A stretch of 64,000 nt of DNA, from positions 148,826 to 212,825 of the forward strand of contig NZ_VZRB01000008.1 of NCBI RefSeq assembly GCF_008806595.1. The letters are read 5' to 3'. This document shows, piece by piece, positions 24,579 to 31,827 of the stretch. The position numbers and the translations under genes were made by a program. Each line of letters opens with the position of its first letter. The stretch's first letter is position 1. The DNA comes from Streptomyces luteolifulvus (GTDB lineage: Bacteria > Actinomycetota > Actinomycetes > Streptomycetales > Streptomycetaceae). Below the pieces are notes generated by a model. That model was not told the origin of the DNA, made no database searches, and was given only the letters and a program-made list of their open reading frames with translations.

Positions 24579-24754
24579 CCCGCCCGACCCCGCCACCCCG
24601 GCAGCCCGTCACCGCCTGGACGCTGCAAGTCCTCCACCTCTGCTACCGCGGCGAGAAGATCGAAGACGTCCTCGAGCGGGCGATTCGGATGCTCGCCACC
24701 GCCGACGGCAAAGTCGACACCGGCGGACGCATCAAAAACGGGCGGCACCTGTGA
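24575..24754 (+). CDS. Very small hypothetical protein
   Basis: A 59-residue protein from GTG 24575, preceded by GGAGGAG. It overlaps the previous stop and the next start (GTGA at both ends). VTAWTLQVLHLCYRGEKIED is amphipathic. Supported by the continuous overlap pattern rather than homology. Confidence 0.5.
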   Translation: MTRPTPPPRQPVTAWTLQVLHLCYRGEKIEDVLERAIRMLATADGKVDTGGRIKNGRHL

Positions 24755-24993
24755 AAGACCTGACCCGCCGACAGCGGCAGGTACTCGCCCTGGCCGCGAA
24801 CGGCAACACCAACGAGCAGATCGGCGCCTGGCTCGGCATCAGCCCCTGCACCGTGAAAGACATCCTCGGCTACGCCTACCGCACATTGGGCGCCACCGAC
24901 CGCGCGCAAGCCGTCGCCATCGCCCTCGCCATCGGCGAACTCGGCGTGCATGAGATCCACATCCCCGACCAGCAGAGAGAAACCGCCGCATGA
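24751..24993 (+). CDS. LuxR-type HTH regulator (stand-alone domain)
   Basis: An 80-residue protein consisting almost only of a GerE/LuxR helix-turn-helix: LTRRQRQVLALAANGNTNEQ, IGAWLGISPCTVKDILGYAY, LGATDRAQAVAIAL. There is no receiver or ligand domain, so it would bind DNA constitutively or through a partner. GTG 24751 overlaps the previous gene. Confidence 0.8.
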   Translation: MKDLTRRQRQVLALAANGNTNEQIGAWLGISPCTVKDILGYAYRTLGATDRAQAVAIALAIGELGVHEIHIPDQQRETAA

Positions 24994-25514
24994 CCGACAA
25001 GACCCAGCAGCAGAAGCGGCCAGCCACACCCGAGGAAGACATCGAGGTGCTGTACGGCCGCGTCGCCAAACTCAACGACGCCGTGTCCGCGCTCCTCAAC
25101 CCCAACTGGGGCGCCAGCATGGGCATCCTCCCCGAGGAGCACCCGCTGTACCCGGCGGCGCTGGAGCCACTGCCGAGCCGCGTCGCGAAGCCGTTCGATC
25201 CGGCGCAGGAGGAGCAGGGCGCGCCCGTCGACTGGCAGGCCATCGCCAAGCAGCGCGAGAGGGAGTTGAAGAAGATCGGCGAGGCCCGCCACTTGGCCGA
25301 AGCCGCCGTCGCCCGCGTCCGCAAGGTGATCGCCGAACGCCGTACCGAAGTCGCCGACCGCGAAACCGACGGCATGCTCCCCTTCGGCACCCCCGGCGCC
25401 TCCTGGTGCGACGCCGTCACCGTCACCTGCGACCGCATCGACGACGCCCTCCGCATCCACCCCGAGCCCGTCGGCATCCCCTGCCCGCCCGACCAGTCGG
25501 AGCCCGCCCCGTGA
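24990..25514 (+). CDS. Hypothetical protein
   Basis: A 174-residue protein in an ATGA overlap. A central helix (IAKQRERELKKIGEARHLAE) is coiled-coil-like. No family recognised. Confidence 0.55.
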   Translation: MTDKTQQQKRPATPEEDIEVLYGRVAKLNDAVSALLNPNWGASMGILPEEHPLYPAALEPLPSRVAKPFDPAQEEQGAPVDWQAIAKQRERELKKIGEARHLAEAAVARVRKVIAERRTEVADRETDGMLPFGTPGASWCDAVTVTCDRIDDALRIHPEPVGIPCPPDQSEPAP

Positions 25515-25735
25515 TCCACCAGGCCGCACCCCGCCCCGTCACCGACTGCCAGGCCAGCATCCGCGGGCACTGCCTCGCCGCCGCAGCAGGCCAGGACGTG
25601 TGCGCCATCCAGGACGGCGAGTGCGTGTACGGGCCGCCCGACCCCGCACCGGCCAGACACGACAGCGGGCCGAGCGTGCGGGAATGCGCCGAGGCGGACG
25701 CCCGCTGGTGGGGTGGCGAAAAGACTGGCGAATAG
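25511..25735 (+). CDS. Small Cys-containing protein, last gene of the early chain
   Basis: A 74-residue protein from GTG 25511. CQASIRGHCLAAA, DVCAIQDGECVYG and RECAEAD give five Cys. It is the last forward gene before a strong hairpin and a block of leftward genes. Confidence 0.5.
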   Translation: MIHQAAPRPVTDCQASIRGHCLAAAAGQDVCAIQDGECVYGPPDPAPARHDSGPSVRECAEADARWWGGEKTGE

Positions 25736-25736
25736 C

Positions 25737-25772
25737 GAAGCGCCCCGCTCCGGACTCCGGGCGGGGCGCTTC
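25737..25772. terminator. Bidirectional terminator closing the early operon
   Basis: GAAGCGCCCCGC (25737-25748) pairs perfectly with GCGGGGCGCTTC (25761-25772), 12-bp stem, 12-base loop. It separates the forward early chain from the convergent leftward gene at 25782, so it can act in both directions. Confidence 0.75.
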
Positions 25773-25781
25773 GTCATGTCA

Positions 25782-26441
25782 TCAGCCCTGGTTCTCCTGC
25801 TCCCGCATGAACTCGGCAACGATTGCCGTATGGCGGCGCATTGCCGCCCGCAGCTGGTTCCGCTGAAACTTCTCCCGACCTGCCTCCACCACCTGTTCCC
25901 ATCCTTCGCGGCCGTCAGTCAGCCGCTCAGCGATCAAGAACTCGATGATGTCCTCCAGGCTCGGCCGGAACCGCTTCCCGCCCACCGGGAAGTGCAGCTT
26001 CTCCAGTGGCCGCTTCTCGTCGCCCGCCCGGTTGAGAGCATCCAGCGCCGGCGACTCGCCGTGCACCTGCAAGTGGGCGCTCGTGTACTTGTCCTTCTCA
26101 CGCTCATAGTCGAAATGGCAGAGGCAAGTCTCCAGATCTTCGTCCGAGAAAATGCCGCAATACGACTTATGGACTGTCAGGTATTTGGCCTCGTCGTCAA
26201 GGTGAACCTGGTAGCTCAGATTCATCCACAGTCGCGGCTTCTTGCTGTCGATCCGCACAGGGAAACCCGTCGGCTGCGTCAGATTCTGCCGAGACAGCCC
26301 GCTACCAACGGTGAAAACCGGGATACTGTCGAACGGGCGCTGAACCGCCTTGATGCGCACGTCACGACAGATCGTCGTGTTGAGCACGTTCTGCAGTTCC
26401 TGGGCGAAGTCGTAGGCCAATCGTCCCAGGTCAGAGGTCAA
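25782..26441 (-). CDS. Second gene of a toxin/antitoxin-like pair (unknown family)
   Basis: A 219-residue protein. I choose TTG 26441, which overlaps the upstream gene by 11 bases; a longer form from 26525 would run through that gene. LTSDLGRLAYDFAQELQNVL opens it. A beta-rich centre (PVRIDSKKPRLWMNLSYQVH), a CHFDYEREKDKYTSAHLQVHG segment with several His and Cys, and a C-terminal RPSLEDIIEFLIAE helix follow. I do not recognise the family. Base composition is visibly less GC-rich than neighbouring genes, a sign of separate acquisition. Confidence 0.65.
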   Translation of the reverse strand: MTSDLGRLAYDFAQELQNVLNTTICRDVRIKAVQRPFDSIPVFTVGSGLSRQNLTQPTGFPVRIDSKKPRLWMNLSYQVHLDDEAKYLTVHKSYCGIFSDEDLETCLCHFDYEREKDKYTSAHLQVHGESPALDALNRAGDEKRPLEKLHFPVGGKRFRPSLEDIIEFLIAERLTDGREGWEQVVEAGREKFQRNQLRAAMRRHTAIVAEFMREQENQG

Positions 26442-26640
26442 CCGTGCCGCCAATCGACACCCACAGGGCGTGAGCTTGCGCCGACGAGAAGTCACGCTGG
26501 CGAGCCTGCTGCTCAAGCTCCGCATAGGTCAGACCAAGCTCATCCAGAGCCTGCTCCGCCGCAGCCCGAAACTCCTCAGCAGACACAACGATCACAGTCT
26601 CATCATCATGATCAGTAACCCATTGCTCCATGACACTCAC
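26431..26640 (-). CDS. First gene of a toxin/antitoxin-like pair (antitoxin candidate)
   Basis: A 69-residue protein from GTG 26640, with GGGGGG 6-7 bases upstream. ETVIVVSAEEFRAAAEQALD then ELGLTYAELEQQARQRDFSS reads like a short DNA-binding or neutralising domain, ending in WVSIGG. Small acidic first gene, overlapped by a larger second gene, is the classic antitoxin-toxin order. AT content is raised here too. Function is inferred from layout only. Confidence 0.6.
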   Translation of the reverse strand: MSVMEQWVTDHDDETVIVVSAEEFRAAAEQALDELGLTYAELEQQARQRDFSSAQAHALWVSIGGTVDL

Positions 26641-26795
26641 AGCTATCCCCCCAGACGGCGCTTAACGTAGCCAGTGTCGTTCATGGGTCTGACAGCGTGG
26701 CTCAACCACAGCCAGCACCGCTATAGGTATGCCCCGATTGGTCGAACAATTACCAACCCTGGAGTGACAGGCAGCACTCCCCGACGACAAACAGA

Positions 26796-26824
26796 CAGCC
26801 TCCGACCCAGTCGGTCGGGGGCTG
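26796..26824 (-). terminator. Intrinsic terminator on the minus strand
   Basis: CAGCCTCCGACC (26796-26807) pairs with GGTCGGGGGCTG (26813-26824) with one mismatch. On the minus strand it follows the stop of the small HTH gene and is succeeded by a T-rich stretch (TCTGTTTGTC). Confidence 0.7.
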
Positions 26825-26834
26825 CCCGCTTCTT

Positions 26835-27080
26835 CTAAGCCGCCTCCTCCACCTCCGGAGGCCGCTTCCCGTTCAGCACCTGCCGGATCCAGCTGGGCGT
26901 GAGCCGCATCCGCGCCGCCAACTGCTCCACCGTGACCCCTCGCCGGTACGCTGCGCGGACCGCCCCATCCCGGCGATCGATGTTCCGCTGCCGCGCATCC
27001 CGGCCCGCAACCGTCCGGTGCAGGAACGCCGCCCACTGCAACAGCAGTTGGCCGGTGATGTCGCTCAACCTGCCCGCCAT
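26835..27080 (-). CDS. Small HTH protein
   Basis: An 81-residue protein from ATG 27080, with GGGGGA about 6 bases upstream; an earlier start at 27107 is weaker. GVTVEQLAARMRLTPSWIRQ is a helix-turn-helix near the C-terminus, after a basic helical region (ARQRNIDRRDGAVRAAYRRG). Probably a small transcription or recombination factor. Confidence 0.65.
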   Translation of the reverse strand: MAGRLSDITGQLLLQWAAFLHRTVAGRDARQRNIDRRDGAVRAAYRRGVTVEQLAARMRLTPSWIRQVLNGKRPPEVEEAA

Positions 27081-27165
27081 GCAAGTCCCCCAATTGTTGA
27101 ACGCCACCCCGCTCGTAGGTCACCGTCAGGGCAGTGCCGCAGCTCCGCAAGGGCGCATGCGAGAA

Positions 27166-27194
27166 AGCCCCACCCGTGCACGACGGATGGGGCT
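27166..27194 (-). terminator. Intrinsic terminator on the minus strand
   Basis: AGCCCCACCCG (27166-27176) pairs with CGGATGGGGCT (27184-27194), one mismatch. On the minus strand it lies just past the stop at 27212 and is followed by TTTCTCGC. Confidence 0.7.
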
Positions 27195-27211
27195 GAAGGG
27201 GTTGTAGCTGC

Positions 27212-27601
27212 CTAGATCTTCCGAACAAATGCGCGCTCGCCGTTGTGGAAGTGGACTGTCACGCCGGGGTCCTGCTCGCCCTCCCGCGCCGACCACACGT
27301 CGATCCGCTCGGTGTCCGCCGGCTCTGCCGCCCCGATCACCCCGGCCAGCCACGCGTCCGGGGCGGCACCAAGCGGGGCTTCCGTGTACGCGGGCGGACC
27401 GCTCTCCACGGCCGGCGTCGCGGGCTCATGCTTCGCCCCGTCAGCGAGTTGGCCTATCACCTGCCAGCGCAAGTCCCGCCCACCCGCCGACACGGCCAAC
27501 GCGAACGGATACTTGCCGCCCTCCACAGCCTTCGCACCCTGCACACCAGGCGTTCGTTGCAGGACGTCGACCAGGAAATCGCGGTACTCAAGGGGGCGCA
27601 T
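27212..27601 (-). CDS. Hypothetical protein
   Basis: A 129-residue protein from ATG 27601, AAAGGA upstream. YRDFLVDVLQRTPGVQGAKAV, RDLRWQVIGQLADGAKH and VTVHFHNGERAFVRKI suggest an alpha/beta protein. I believe similar proteins occur on Streptomyces mobile elements, but no function is known to me. Confidence 0.6.
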   Translation of the reverse strand: MRPLEYRDFLVDVLQRTPGVQGAKAVEGGKYPFALAVSAGGRDLRWQVIGQLADGAKHEPATPAVESGPPAYTEAPLGAAPDAWLAGVIGAAEPADTERIDVWSAREGEQDPGVTVHFHNGERAFVRKI

Positions 27602-27678
27602 ACGGGGTCAAATCCTTTCGGTGGTGGGCCCGGCCAGCCTAGTGGTTGGCCGGGCGTGGGGATGGGCTCAGGGCGCGG

Positions 27679-28398
27679 TCAGGTGACGACGGGATTCTGC
27701 CGCCACGAGTCAGCTACCAAGGCAGCCATCAGGGCGGCCACCTGATCGTCAGTCATGGCTTCTCGCAGTGCGATGGCGACCTCTTCGGGTCGGTTTGCTC
27801 GCAGAAAGAGCCACCCGTTTCCAGCAGACGGCTCAGGCGCGACTCGATGTCCATGGCCATGCTGGAGGATCCCGAATTCCGCGAGTTTTCCGCAGGCTCT
27901 CTTCACCGTCTCTCTGCTAACACCAAACTCGACGGCGTATGCCGTATGGGAGACCTTTGTTCCCGGCGGCAGTTCACCAGACTCGATTCTGCTGCGGATC
28001 AGCTCGGCGACGCGCATGTAGTGCTTGTTGGACTCTTCATGTGGTAGCAGTTCGGTTCTGGCGGCACGGGCTTGTTCAATGCGTTGGATTGCCTGGGGTG
28101 CGTGGGGATTGTCTCTGACGTTGAACCGGGGGCGTTCCTTGGCTATGGCGTCGATCTCGGCAAGTTCGGCGTCCAGTCGATTGCCGAACCATTCGTCTGT
28201 GCGCTTCGTCGCCAGCTTCCACCATGTGTCGTATGCGTTGCGAGCGTGCTGCTCGGCGCGGGCGTCGGGGTCGAAAGCGATCCCGACGTAAAGCAGGCAG
28301 CCGTCGGCTGCGAAGTATCGATAGAGGGCGGTACGCCCGTGAAGTGCTATGACCCCTCCTTGATGGATGGGATGATCGTGTACACGGGGCCCGCTCAC
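27679..28398 (-). CDS. GIY-YIG domain fused to a GntR winged helix
   Basis: A 239-residue protein. Residues 22-95 form a GIY-YIG-type domain: ALYRYF (the GIY strand), LLYVGIA (the YIG strand), an Arg near 47, acidic residues near 78-84 and PRFNV at 90-94. Residues 126-188 are a GntR winged helix (RVAELIRSRIESGELPPGTK, FGVSRETVKRACGKLAEFGI). This combination would pair DNA recognition with a nuclease-like or nuclease-derived domain. The GTG at 28398 has a poor ribosome site, whereas a perfect AAGGAGG (28355-28361) is followed by an in-frame ATA at codon 17, so the true start is uncertain. Confidence 0.8.
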   Translation of the reverse strand: MSGPRVHDHPIHQGGVIALHGRTALYRYFAADGCLLYVGIAFDPDARAEQHARNAYDTWWKLATKRTDEWFGNRLDAELAEIDAIAKERPRFNVRDNPHAPQAIQRIEQARAARTELLPHEESNKHYMRVAELIRSRIESGELPPGTKVSHTAYAVEFGVSRETVKRACGKLAEFGILQHGHGHRVAPEPSAGNGWLFLRANRPEEVAIALREAMTDDQVAALMAALVADSWRQNPVVT

Positions 28399-28430
28399 CT
28401 CATCTGAGCGGGCCCCGCCGCTTCCGTTCG

Positions 28431-29165
28431 CTACCTTGCGTCCGGAACATCGATCTCCTTGGTTGGTGGATAGATGTCCTCCCAGTGCTCGATGGGGCCA
28501 TCCTGGTCATGGAACGTGACGTTCGTGACCAGCACGGCAACGGCGACGTGATCTGGTGCACTGATACCCAGGGCGTCGAGTTCATCTTGTGACGCCTGGC
28601 GCGCTCGCGCTCGCCGCTGGCCTCGGATGATCTCGTTTCCGGTGCGCTCGGTGTAGATCTGCTGCCAGAACTTCGGGAGTGGGCCGTCTTCGCTCACCTC
28701 GGGTACGGCGATCGTGGCGCGCGGATGAATGATCGACACACCGACAGACGTGGGTTTGCCGTCCTGCCGGAACGTGCGAATGCGGATGATCACTTCTTCG
28801 CCGGGGTCGATGTCGAGCGCCCTGCAGACCCGGATGTCGCGACAGGAGCGGCGCATGGCTCGGTGCCCCGTGGAGTCTTCCCCGGGCCCGTACCGCCTAC
28901 CGTTGCGCGCCATCCGGTCGAGTCGGTCGACGCCGCTGACGACGACAGGCAGGTCAGCCACGACCGTGCCGGCGCCAGCCCTTGTTGTGATGAGGCCCTC
29001 GGTCTTCAGCAAGTTGAAGGCTCTGGCGGCCGTGTTCCGGGCGACGCCGTGAATCTGAGCTAGCTCGTTCACGGTGGGCAGCTGGTCGCCCGGCCTCAGG
29101 TCGCCGTCGGTGATGCTCTGCCGGTACTCGGCGGCGATGTCCGCGTACCCCTTTCGGTTTTCCAT
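28431..29165 (-). CDS. GntR/UTRA-family repressor (KorSA/TraR-like)
   Basis: A 244-residue protein from ATG 29165, GGGAG upstream. Residues 5-70 are the winged helix (YADIAAEYRQSITDGDLRPG, HGVARNTAARAFNLLKTEGL). Residues ~85-235 match the UTRA effector domain (EVIIRIRTFRQDGKPTSVGV, IEHWEDIYP). In Streptomyces conjugative plasmids and AICEs, GntR proteins (KorSA, KorA, TraR) repress transfer and replication genes because unregulated tra expression is lethal to the host. It diverges from the transfer-like block across a triple operator. Confidence 0.85.
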   Translation of the reverse strand: MENRKGYADIAAEYRQSITDGDLRPGDQLPTVNELAQIHGVARNTAARAFNLLKTEGLITTRAGAGTVVADLPVVVSGVDRLDRMARNGRRYGPGEDSTGHRAMRRSCRDIRVCRALDIDPGEEVIIRIRTFRQDGKPTSVGVSIIHPRATIAVPEVSEDGPLPKFWQQIYTERTGNEIIRGQRRARARQASQDELDALGISAPDHVAVAVLVTNVTFHDQDGPIEHWEDIYPPTKEIDVPDAR

Positions 29166-29201
29166 GTAGCTCCCTCTGTCGCGGGCACGGTTCCTGTTCA
29201 T

Positions 29202-29260
29202 GTAGAACGTACCATCTTGCGGGGGGTAGAACGTACCCTCAGACTCGTGGTACGTTCTAC
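29202..29260. promoter_or_regulatory. Triple GntR operator GTAGAACGTACC
   Basis: Three exact 12-bp copies occur: 29202-29213 and 29226-29237 in direct orientation, and 29249-29260 inverted (GGTACGTTCTAC). The second and third form an inverted repeat with an 11-base spacer. They lie in the divergent region between the GntR-UTRA gene and the transfer-like operon. TACGTT within a site is a possible rightward -10 (29251-29256) with TAGAAC at 29227-29232 as a weak -35. Confidence 0.75.
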
Positions 29261-29319
29261 CCGTGCTCGACGGGGCGCCGCGAAAGCGGACCTCTCGGGT
29301 GCGCCCTGAACGCGAAAAA

Positions 29320-29357
29320 GCCCCTGGTCGGGCCTTCCACAACGCCGACCAAGGGGC
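29320..29357 (+). terminator. Leader hairpin or attenuator of the transfer-like operon
   Basis: GCCCCTGGTCGG (29320-29331) pairs with CCGACCAAGGGGC (29345-29357) with a one-base bulge, in the leader between the operator and the first gene at 29390. It is preceded by an A-run (GAAAAA), so the signal is bidirectional. It may attenuate basal transcription. Confidence 0.55.
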
Positions 29358-29389
29358 AACGGAGCTACCTGCGATAACAGGAGACCGCC

Positions 29390-29878
29390 ATGGCCAATCA
29401 TGCCACCAGTCCGGGCACGGCACGCCCCGAAGCCATCGCCACCGTCAGCCCGTTCCCGGCGATCGCGCCGGGCCACCACCTCGCCCCAGTGGCGATCGGC
29501 GCCCCCGGCTCCGAGCAGAAGATCGTGTTCGTTCCATGCCCGGACTGGTGCGCGACGAACCACGTCTCCAACTGGGTGCACTTCCTGGAGGACGTCGACC
29601 ACACGGGCGATGAGTTCGCCGTACACGTCCCCTCGTTTTTCAACGAGGGCAAGCCGGTCTACAGCCTGACCGCGGCGGTCGGCAGCGACTCGATGTCGAC
29701 CGACCCGCGGATGCGTGCAGCGCACGTCATCGTGGGCGACGAGGGCAGCGTCGACGCCTACCTCACGCCGGACATGGCGCGGACCACGGCAAACGACCTG
29801 CGCAAGCTGGCCGACAAGCTCGACGAGGCCGCCCGCACCGCCCGCCTGCACAACCAGCACGTAGAGGCGGTGGCCTGA
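29390..29878 (+). CDS. DUF6907-like protein
   Basis: A 162-residue protein from ATG 29390, AGGAG upstream. VPCPDWCATNHVSNWVHFLE, DVDHTGDEF and TANDLRKLADKLDEAA match the DUF6907 family, which is frequent on Streptomyces plasmids and integrative elements; function unknown. First gene of the transfer-like operon. Confidence 0.7.
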   Translation: MANHATSPGTARPEAIATVSPFPAIAPGHHLAPVAIGAPGSEQKIVFVPCPDWCATNHVSNWVHFLEDVDHTGDEFAVHVPSFFNEGKPVYSLTAAVGSDSMSTDPRMRAAHVIVGDEGSVDAYLTPDMARTTANDLRKLADKLDEAARTARLHNQHVEAVA

Positions 29879-30099
29879 TGACCACCGCGATGTCGGCCGC
29901 CGACATTGCAGCCCATGAGGCTGCGTCCTACGTCCGCCGCCCCCGCAAGGTTCTCGCCACCTCCCCGGCCGGCCACCCGCGCGGCAGTCGGCCGGCGGAG
30001 GAGCTGGCCCGCCAGTTCCGCGACCACGGTGTCCCGGCAACCGTCGTGCAGGACATTCGCACCGACCGGTTCCTCATCGTCGAGGAGGCCGGGTCGTGA
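29878..30099 (+). CDS. Small hypothetical protein
   Basis: A 73-residue protein from ATG 29878, one-base overlap with the previous stop. AEELARQFRDHGVPATVVQD looks like a small ferredoxin-like fold. No family. Confidence 0.55.
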   Translation: MTTAMSAADIAAHEAASYVRRPRKVLATSPAGHPRGSRPAEELARQFRDHGVPATVVQDIRTDRFLIVEEAGS

Positions 30100-30440
30100 C
30101 CTCCCACATTTCCAACGTCTACCGGCTGCGTTGGCAGCGGGATGCGCATCGGGCGCTCGGGGAGTTCCTCAAGGTCGCCGACCTGCCCGCCCTCGCGTGG
30201 AGGATCGCGACTTCGGGTGCGCTGGTCGGGGATGTCGACTCGCTGACGTTGACCGCGGGCGAGCAGCGGGCCGCGTTCGACGCGTGGGTGCGCCGGCTGG
30301 ACGCGATGGTGTGGCCGGAGCGCACCGACGTGGATGGCACCGTGCACCTGCACGCGAAGTTCGCGTGGGCCCGCAACGACGAGGTCCGCGGCGCGATCCG
30401 CGCGGCGATCGCCCCGCCGATCGACGAGGTCACCCCCTAA
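30096..30440 (+). CDS. Hypothetical protein
   Basis: A 114-residue protein in a GTGA overlap. DLPALAWRIATSGALVGDVD, LTAGEQRAAFDAWVRRLDAM and HLHAKFAWARNDEVRGAIRA are compact. Similar small proteins accompany transfer genes in Streptomyces elements, but the role is unknown. Confidence 0.55.
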   Translation: MTSHISNVYRLRWQRDAHRALGEFLKVADLPALAWRIATSGALVGDVDSLTLTAGEQRAAFDAWVRRLDAMVWPERTDVDGTVHLHAKFAWARNDEVRGAIRAAIAPPIDEVTP

Positions 30441-30528
30441 GCCGCCGCGTCGGCGGAGAAATCCGATCCCCCACGGCACCCGCCGACGCGGCACCCAACC
30501 CCCGTCCTACTCCCACCGAGGAACCGCC

Positions 30529-30693
30529 ATGTCTATCCAGGACCGTGCCCGTCTGATCGACCAGTACCTGAAGGCCGACGAGGAGCAGCGCCGCCTGATC
30601 CGCGACCAGGCCGCCGGTGTCGACGCCGTCACCCCGCTCGGGCCGCGACTCGTCGACGAACTCGACGGGCTCCGACTCCCCGCCGCCGCCTGA
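30529..30693 (+). CDS. Small acidic protein
   Basis: A 54-residue protein from ATG 30529, GAGGAA upstream. It is entirely helical (ARLIDQYLKADEEQRRLIRD). One-base overlap with the next gene. Confidence 0.5.
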   Translation: MSIQDRARLIDQYLKADEEQRRLIRDQAAGVDAVTPLGPRLVDELDGLRLPAAA

Positions 30694-30869
30694 TGGCCGT
30701 CCAGGACGTCCACTTCCACTGCCCGAAGTGCCATCCCGAACTGGTGGTGGGTGCCACGCCCGCCATTTGTGGCCGCACCATCCAGCACCTCGTGCTGGGT
30801 GCCGGCCGCGAACGCAAGTGCGCCAGCTGCAAGCAGAAGCGGCGCGACCACGAGCAGAGCCACCGCTGA
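30693..30869 (+). CDS. Small zinc-ribbon protein
   Basis: A 58-residue protein from ATG 30693. HCPKCHPE and KCASCKQKRR give a four-Cys zinc ribbon with a basic tail, plausible for nucleic acid binding. Confidence 0.6.
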   Translation: MAVQDVHFHCPKCHPELVVGATPAICGRTIQHLVLGAGRERKCASCKQKRRDHEQSHR

Positions 30870-30897
30870 CCACCCGAATCCCTGAGAGGAGCCCGCC

Positions 30898-31194
30898 GTG
30901 CACGCCTATCTGATCACTGCGAAGCCTGGCCGGTGGCACCGTGCCGCCGTCTGGGCGGGCCGGTGGGCGCTGCGGGCCCTCGCCCTCACGGTGATGGTCG
31001 CCCTCGGGGCGGTCGTCTTCGTCGTCCGTTCCGCCCGGCCGGTCATCAACTACCTGGCCACCCGGGCCGCCTGGCTGGAGCTTTGGGCGGCATCGGTGAC
31101 CGGGATCGGCCCGGTCGGCGCCGCGGTCGGCTCCGGGCTGACCGACGAGTTTGTTCGCGAATTCCACAAGGCGCGCACCGGCGCGCCCGCCTGA
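30898..31194 (+). CDS. Small membrane protein (Spd-like)
   Basis: A 98-residue protein from GTG 30898, GAGGAG upstream. One clear transmembrane helix (ALRALALTVMVALGAVVFVV, residues ~25-45) follows a basic N-terminus. Small membrane proteins encoded before traB are typical spread (Spd) proteins in Streptomyces plasmids; that role is inferred from position. Confidence 0.6.
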   Translation: MHAYLITAKPGRWHRAAVWAGRWALRALALTVMVALGAVVFVVRSARPVINYLATRAAWLELWAASVTGIGPVGAAVGSGLTDEFVREFHKARTGAPA

Positions 31195-31208
31195 GAGAGG
31201 AGCCCGTC

Positions 31209-31394
31209 ATGGGCCAGTTCATCGATCGCCTGATCGGTACGAAGGAGGCGCGCGCCAAGGTGCGTGCCGCGCAGCAGCACTTGGAGGAGGTGTCGGCCGG
31301 CATCACCGAGGAGACCGACGAATACCTCGCCGCGAACCAGGCCGTCATCGACGCCGAGGAGGCGCTGCCCCGCTGGCGCCGCGGACCGAGGTGA
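31209..31394 (+). CDS. Small hypothetical protein
   Basis: A 61-residue helical protein from ATG 31209, GAGGAG upstream. GTKEARAKVRAAQQHLEEVS is coiled-coil-like. Unknown function. Confidence 0.5.
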   Translation: MGQFIDRLIGTKEARAKVRAAQQHLEEVSAGITEETDEYLAANQAVIDAEEALPRWRRGPR

Positions 31395-31401
31395 GGGACT
31401 G

Positions 31402-31605
31402 ATGCCGATCACGTTCCGTAAGAGCTTCCGGATCCTGCCCGGCGTCCGCCTCAACATCAACCGGCGCTCCTGGTCGGTGACGGTCGGGCCGCGTAACGGG
31501 CCGAAGCGCACCTGGTCCAGCACCGGCCGCACCACCACCAGCGTCGACCTTCCCGGCCCCTTCGGTTACCGCTCCACGCGGTCGCGGCGCAGGACGGGGG
31601 AGTGA
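31402..31605 (+). CDS. DUF4236-like small protein
   Basis: A 67-residue protein from ATG 31402. ITFRKSFRILPGVRLNINRR then SWSVTVGPR fits the DUF4236 family (a short beta-rich domain of unknown function seen in many bacteria and mobile elements). Confidence 0.75.
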   Translation: MPITFRKSFRILPGVRLNINRRSWSVTVGPRNGPKRTWSSTGRTTTSVDLPGPFGYRSTRSRRRTGE

Positions 31606-31805
31606 CCGTGCGGATCATCGCCTTCCTCGCAGTCTTCGCGCCGTCCCTGGCCGTCGGCATCACCACGCTCGAGGTCGCCAAGTCCCTCGACTGGTCTAGG
31701 CCGTGGCCGCTCGTCGCAGGCGAGGCCGTCGCCGTCAGTGCGTTCATCGGCCTCAACTACCTGACCAGCATCCTGATCGCCCACCTCGCCGCACGCCGCG
31801 GCTGA
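31602..31805 (+). CDS. Two-span membrane protein (Spd-like)
   Basis: A 67-residue protein from GTG 31602 in a GTGA overlap. Two hydrophobic helices (IIAFLAVFAPSLAVGITTL and VAVSAFIGLNYLTSILIAHL). A likely inner-membrane accessory protein of the transfer block. Confidence 0.6.
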   Translation: MTVRIIAFLAVFAPSLAVGITTLEVAKSLDWSRPWPLVAGEAVAVSAFIGLNYLTSILIAHLAARRG

Positions 31806-31827
31806 CCCTGGAAGGACACCGACTCCG

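Noticed and set aside
29263-29613. Forward frame beginning within the GntR operator leader
   Set aside because: It has no ribosome site, crosses the leader hairpin and overlaps the well-supported DUF6907-like gene in another frame.
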